From Mariannaea sp. PMI_226 (Eukaryota; Ascomycota; Sordariomycetes; Hypocreales; Nectriaceae): a stretch of DNA of 64,000 nt. Shown here one piece after another: positions 60,459-64,000 of the stretch. Numbering within the stretch: position 1 is the stretch's first letter; every line of letters begins with the position of its first letter. Where the stretch lies: assembly GCA_024336345.1 (NCBI GenBank), contig JANFOG010000002.1, positions 4,030,001 to 4,094,000 on the forward strand, given 5' to 3'. The translations under genes and the position numbers were made by a program. The notes under the pieces are model-generated. The model was not told the DNA's origin. It was given only the letters and a program-made list of their open reading frames with translations, and made no database searches.

Positions 60459-63400
60459 ATGATGCGAAGGACCCGTCCACGGAGCCCAGACGGCGATGGG
60501 CGACGGCGATACGATTCTAGAGATTCGCGTCAACCACCCGCCGCTAACTACGGGCCGCCGCCTCAACAACAACAGCCCGCAATGCCTGCCTACAACTATC
60601 CGCCGCCACAACAACAATCATCATCATCACAACCGCCATCACAACATCAACCGTATAATCCTCAATATTCACGCCAGCAACCACTGCCACCATTCGAATC
60701 ACGTCACCAACAATATGACCGGGGCTCACCTTCTCCTACATTCTCATTCTCAAGTACCAGCTCTGAAGATGTGCTGGACATCTCGCGGTACAAGGACACG
60801 AAACAATTTGGAGGCATCCTGAATACATTTTTCCGTGCCCCTTCTGATAACCAGAAGCGCAGAAAGGCCAAGAAGAAGCGCCGCGTTTTGTACTTTGGGA
60901 ATTCATCCTCGTCCTCTGTCAACTCTGACATGGCCTATGGCACTGGCTATGTCCGACGCCAGAAGAGCCGGAACTTCAGCCCTCGGAGTCGGAGGTCCTC
61001 GCAAGAACATCGCAGGCCCGAGGTGCCGACTCAGCCTCCCACCAGGAGAGAGAGTGAGCGGGTTCGCGATAATGCGCGTCCGAAGCCGAAGAAGAGCGCA
61101 GATGAGGAAATTATGGCACTTGGCCGTCAGCTGACCGAGGTAGCAAAGCGCCAGCAGCTGGAGGATGGTTATCGCTCTTCCGGCGGCAGAGGCAAAACTG
61201 CGCTTGCACTTGGCGCGGCTGGCGCCGTGGGAGCGTCCATGATGGCCTCCAAGTATGGTCGCCAAAAGCCAGGTCAAACCTCTGGACGCGGAATTGGTAG
61301 TTCCAGGCCTCAGGTCAGCTCTTCTGACGATGACTCGGATTGGGAGGACGCGTCGGACGATGACGACTCATCCTCAAGCAATGACGGTGGGGACTCCGTG
61401 CTTGCGTACGGCACGTCTCCTACACATGGTGCCAAACCTGCTACGGCGGCCCTTGCTGCTGTAGGGGGTGCAGCCGCAGCCGCAGGCATGGCTCCTTATC
61501 GCCACCAATCGACCACAGACTCTCCTTGGCACGATCGCTACTCAGAGAAGAGCTCTGTTGTGGATCCTCGCCTCTTTGGTCCCTACAATTCTCTCCGTGG
61601 AATGATCAATACTCCATGTGGCTTTGGGGACCGGGAACAGGATTCACGCTATTATCAGTCGTCAACAACGCACCAAAATTCCTCTCGCAATGACTACCGC
61701 GACTCTACTCGGCCCAATGCCTACCAACTATCTACAGCTTCCCCATCGCGACTGGATCCCTCACAACCAATCCGTCCCGCTCAGGTGCCCCTTCAGCAGC
61801 CTATTCCCATTGTCCCGGTCTCTTCGAAGATCTACAATGCTGAGAAGTACGAGGAGCGACGGGACCGCCGACACTCTCGCGACCGGTCTGATGAGAATGT
61901 TGACATGGGCAAGGTAGCTGCTGCAGGTCTTGCTGCTGCAGCTATAGGTACTGCTGTTGTAGCATCATCATCATCCTCATCCTCTCGCAAGGAGGAGAAG
62001 CGTGAAAGTCAGCAACTCGAGAATGAAATGCGCGTTCGAGACTCCAAACGCCGAGACCGCTATGATGAGCGCCAGAGGAAGGAACTGGAGCAGCGTGACC
62101 AGAGCTCGCGCATATCAAAATACGACTCCACTTCAGCCTCCAAGTATACTGATGACCGAGACTCCGAGAAGATTTCACGACGTGACGATCGCAATGATAC
62201 CCTTGCAGAGAAGAAGGAGAAGGAAACTCAACTAGTAATTATACCCCACAAGGACCAGGTGTCCTATGATCGCCATGAGGAGGAGACAACGGTCGATCAA
62301 CAATTAGGCTCTCGCATCGAGTCTCACGAGTACGCTGCTCAGGATGTGCAGAAAATGCTTCCCCCATCAACCATGGCTGGCCAAGAAGTTGTTGCGGGAA
62401 TTAGCCAACCTACCCAAGAGACTTCGAGGCCTGCTATCGATCCATTCCAATTCCAGGTTCATGATGATAACGCTTTTATGTCACACCAGCTCGACACACC
62501 GAAGAGATCACTAACGCCAATGATCGTGACGGTTGACCGCGAACCTACTTTTGATGACTCAGACGACTCATCGGTCGTAGTCCCGGTCCTGGAGCGTAGA
62601 CTGAGTCGCAAGGACTCGTATGAGATTGAGAAGATGCTTGATGAGTCCCGAAAGGGATCCAAGGATGTGCTTCAGTACCAGGTTCCCCCAGAAGGACACG
62701 ATTACGAGGAGAAAGAGCATGGAGAAACCAAGACCGTCCAGGAGGTGGCTAAGCAGGCCGCTATTCCCGCAGCCGCAGCCGCAGCCGTCATCGCCTCTGC
62801 CATTGCTGTTGGACACGGAAGCTCAAAAGAGCAGAAAGACGAAGTCTTTGAGTCTGACTCGACAGATCCCAACGATCAACCACGAGACACTGTTCAAGAG
62901 GAAGCAGACAGATTCTACCGAGAGTCTGCGATCGCCCGGAGAAGAGCTTCTGACGAGATTCGCTCCCGAAGTTCTTCACCCGAACGCTCCGTGATAGATA
63001 AATGGCGGGAGAGTGGAGGCGAATCCTTTACCATTGTTACCGCCCCCGAACCTCAAGAGCATGCCAAGGAGCAGGAGAAGAGCGTATTCGAGGGACCCAA
63101 CGCGGATGTGAGGATTGACAACACCATTCTCCCTCACCAGCAACACCGTTTCCGTGTATTACCAACGGATGAGAACACTCCAATCTTTAGGTCGAGAGAC
63201 CCGTCTGCAGAAAGGGAGAGACCGGTCATAAATCTGGTCCGTCCTACTCCCGTTTCTAGCCCAGAGCCTCCGCTAAGCCTCTCCCAGCAGGAAAACCTGA
63301 AGGAAGTCGAACTAGAACCAGAACCAGAACCAGAACCGGAACGGGAACGAGAACCAGAATCAGAACCAGAAACAAAACAGGCATCTCCGAAGCCCGAAGT

Positions 63401-64000
63401 GGATGATGTAGTCCTCGGACCCAGGGGCGAAATAATTCACGCCGTACCCGTTGCCAAGTCTGTGACCTGGGGTGAGAACGAGACCAAGAGCTTTGAGGTT
63501 GAAACCCCTGACATTAGGAGCGATTCCGAGGGCTACGTACCCGCTGAAACTACCGATAAGCCTCGCCCTCGTCTCAACAAGGCGAGTCGATGGGGGGCTA
63601 TTGCTGCGGCCATGGCTATCAGCTCTAAGGAGCCCATCAATGAGCCGGAGATTGAATTGCCTTCAGTCAAAGAGAAGGAACTTGTCATGGAACCCATTGT
63701 TGAGAGTAGTGGAGATATCACCGCTCATCCTGCTCAAATTTATGCTGATGACTCTAACCAGGAGCCTCCTGTTCCTGGTCCTAAGCCGACTAGCCCAAGG
63801 ATGGAGCACATGCCTGGCAGTTACGCAGATGACATTGAGTTTGCCGCTACCTTAGCTGCTGGCTTGAAGGATACTGGTTTTGACCCTAACATGGTCATCG
63901 AAAATCCCACATATGCTCGCCGTGAATCCCCGCCGGGGGTGCAGGACGCTGACGGTGATCCTTCCTGGTATAAGCGACCCTATATCGAGACTGCCACCGA
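60459..64000 (+). CDS. N-terminal part of a giant disordered leashin/involucrin-repeat-like protein (runs off the window)
   Basis: The frame is open from the ATG-ATG at 60459 to the last base (1180 codons plus two bases, no stop and no need for an intron), so the gene is partial at its 3' end. Composition is mostly Ser, Arg, Glu, Asp and Pro. It opens with a basic and then Gln/Pro-rich stretch (residues 1-90), followed by a compact part with FGGILNTFFRAP and a Lys/Arg patch. Five short Ala/Gly-rich hydrophobic segments recur (nt 61191-61253, 61432-61500, 61905-61981, 62745-62823, 63580-63633). An acidic EPEPEP tract lies at 63310-63375. The segments SVTWGENETKSFE and FAATLAAGLKDTGFDPN match what fungal genomes call involucrin-repeat proteins, related to leashin, which tethers Woronin bodies to the cell cortex. 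The leashin role is inference; the giant disordered family assignment is stronger. Confidence 0.75.
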   Translation, partial: MMRRTRPRSPDGDGRRRYDSRDSRQPPAANYGPPPQQQQPAMPAYNYPPPQQQSSSSQPPSQHQPYNPQYSRQQPLPPFESRHQQYDRGSPSPTFSFSSTSSEDVLDISRYKDTKQFGGILNTFFRAPSDNQKRRKAKKKRRVLYFGNSSSSSVNSDMAYGTGYVRRQKSRNFSPRSRRSSQEHRRPEVPTQPPTRRESERVRDNARPKPKKSADEEIMALGRQLTEVAKRQQLEDGYRSSGGRGKTALALGAAGAVGASMMASKYGRQKPGQTSGRGIGSSRPQVSSSDDDSDWEDASDDDDSSSSNDGGDSVLAYGTSPTHGAKPATAALAAVGGAAAAAGMAPYRHQSTTDSPWHDRYSEKSSVVDPRLFGPYNSLRGMINTPCGFGDREQDSRYYQSSTTHQNSSRNDYRDSTRPNAYQLSTASPSRLDPSQPIRPAQVPLQQPIPIVPVSSKIYNAEKYEERRDRRHSRDRSDENVDMGKVAAAGLAAAAIGTAVVASSSSSSSRKEEKRESQQLENEMRVRDSKRRDRYDERQRKELEQRDQSSRISKYDSTSASKYTDDRDSEKISRRDDRNDTLAEKKEKETQLVIIPHKDQVSYDRHEEETTVDQQLGSRIESHEYAAQDVQKMLPPSTMAGQEVVAGISQPTQETSRPAIDPFQFQVHDDNAFMSHQLDTPKRSLTPMIVTVDREPTFDDSDDSSVVVPVLERRLSRKDSYEIEKMLDESRKGSKDVLQYQVPPEGHDYEEKEHGETKTVQEVAKQAAIPAAAAAAVIASAIAVGHGSSKEQKDEVFESDSTDPNDQPRDTVQEEADRFYRESAIARRRASDEIRSRSSSPERSVIDKWRESGGESFTIVTAPEPQEHAKEQEKSVFEGPNADVRIDNTILPHQQHRFRVLPTDENTPIFRSRDPSAERERPVINLVRPTPVSSPEPPLSLSQQENLKEVELEPEPEPEPEREREPESEPETKQASPKPEVDDVVLGPRGEIIHAVPVAKSVTWGENETKSFEVETPDIRSDSEGYVPAETTDKPRPRLNKASRWGAIAAAMAISSKEPINEPEIELPSVKEKELVMEPIVESSGDITAHPAQIYADDSNQEPPVPGPKPTSPRMEHMPGSYADDIEFAATLAAGLKDTGFDPNMVIENPTYARRESPPGVQDADGDPSWYKRPYIETAT

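Noticed and set aside
61255..61464. Short frames reported within the giant gene, such as 61255-61464 and 62620-62994
   Set aside because: Shadows of the continuous frame starting at 60459, which is open to the window end.

Overview
This is nuclear DNA from a filamentous ascomycete, most likely Sordariomycetes and plausibly Hypocreales. The evidence is short 50-160 bp introns with GTRNGT donors, CTAAC-like branch sites, long pyrimidine-rich leaders, no operons, and gene families typical of Pezizomycotina (wax-synthase-like acyltransferase, DH-BAR-SH3 GEF, leashin/involucrin-repeat giant protein, fungal-type TERT). The order assignment is inference; no species can be named from the sequence alone.

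Layout, left to right. A wax-synthase-like membrane O-acyltransferase (1056-2757, +) converges on a complete telomerase reverse transcriptase gene (2976-6966, -, ten exons in my reconstruction). After a 4.5 kb gene-free stretch comes a very large Rho-type GEF with DH, BAR and SH3 domains (11492-17599, +). Next is a Sut1-type sucrose/maltose proton symporter with a 26-nt micro-exon (19877-21944, +), converging on the V-ATPase assembly factor Pkr1 (22596-23246, -). An F-box protein (25573-28280, +) is followed by the largest gap, 8.3 kb. Then come a five-exon C2H2/C2HC zinc-finger protein (36582-38184, +), a 6.6 kb gap, anaphase-promoting-complex subunit 2 (44824-47508, +), a 6.1 kb gap, a RING-type ubiquitin ligase candidate (53616-55757, +), a cytochrome P450 (57188-59027, +), and the 5' part of a giant disordered leashin/involucrin-repeat-like protein that is still open at the window end (60459-64000, +).

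The genes do not form one pathway or a biosynthetic cluster. Most are housekeeping or cell-biology genes: telomere maintenance, cell-cycle ubiquitination, Rho-GTPase polarity signalling, V-ATPase assembly and, probably, Woronin-body tethering. The transporter, acyltransferase and P450 are isolated accessory-metabolism genes.

About half of the window is non-coding. It is rich in microsatellites, C/T-rich leaders, homopolymers and a recurrent TACCTA/CCTAGGT motif family seen in almost every intergenic region. No tRNA, rRNA, CRISPR array or intact transposon was found. Coordinates of spliced genes come from reading donor and acceptor sites and matching reading phase by eye; one junction, intron 1 of the RING gene, remains uncertain.
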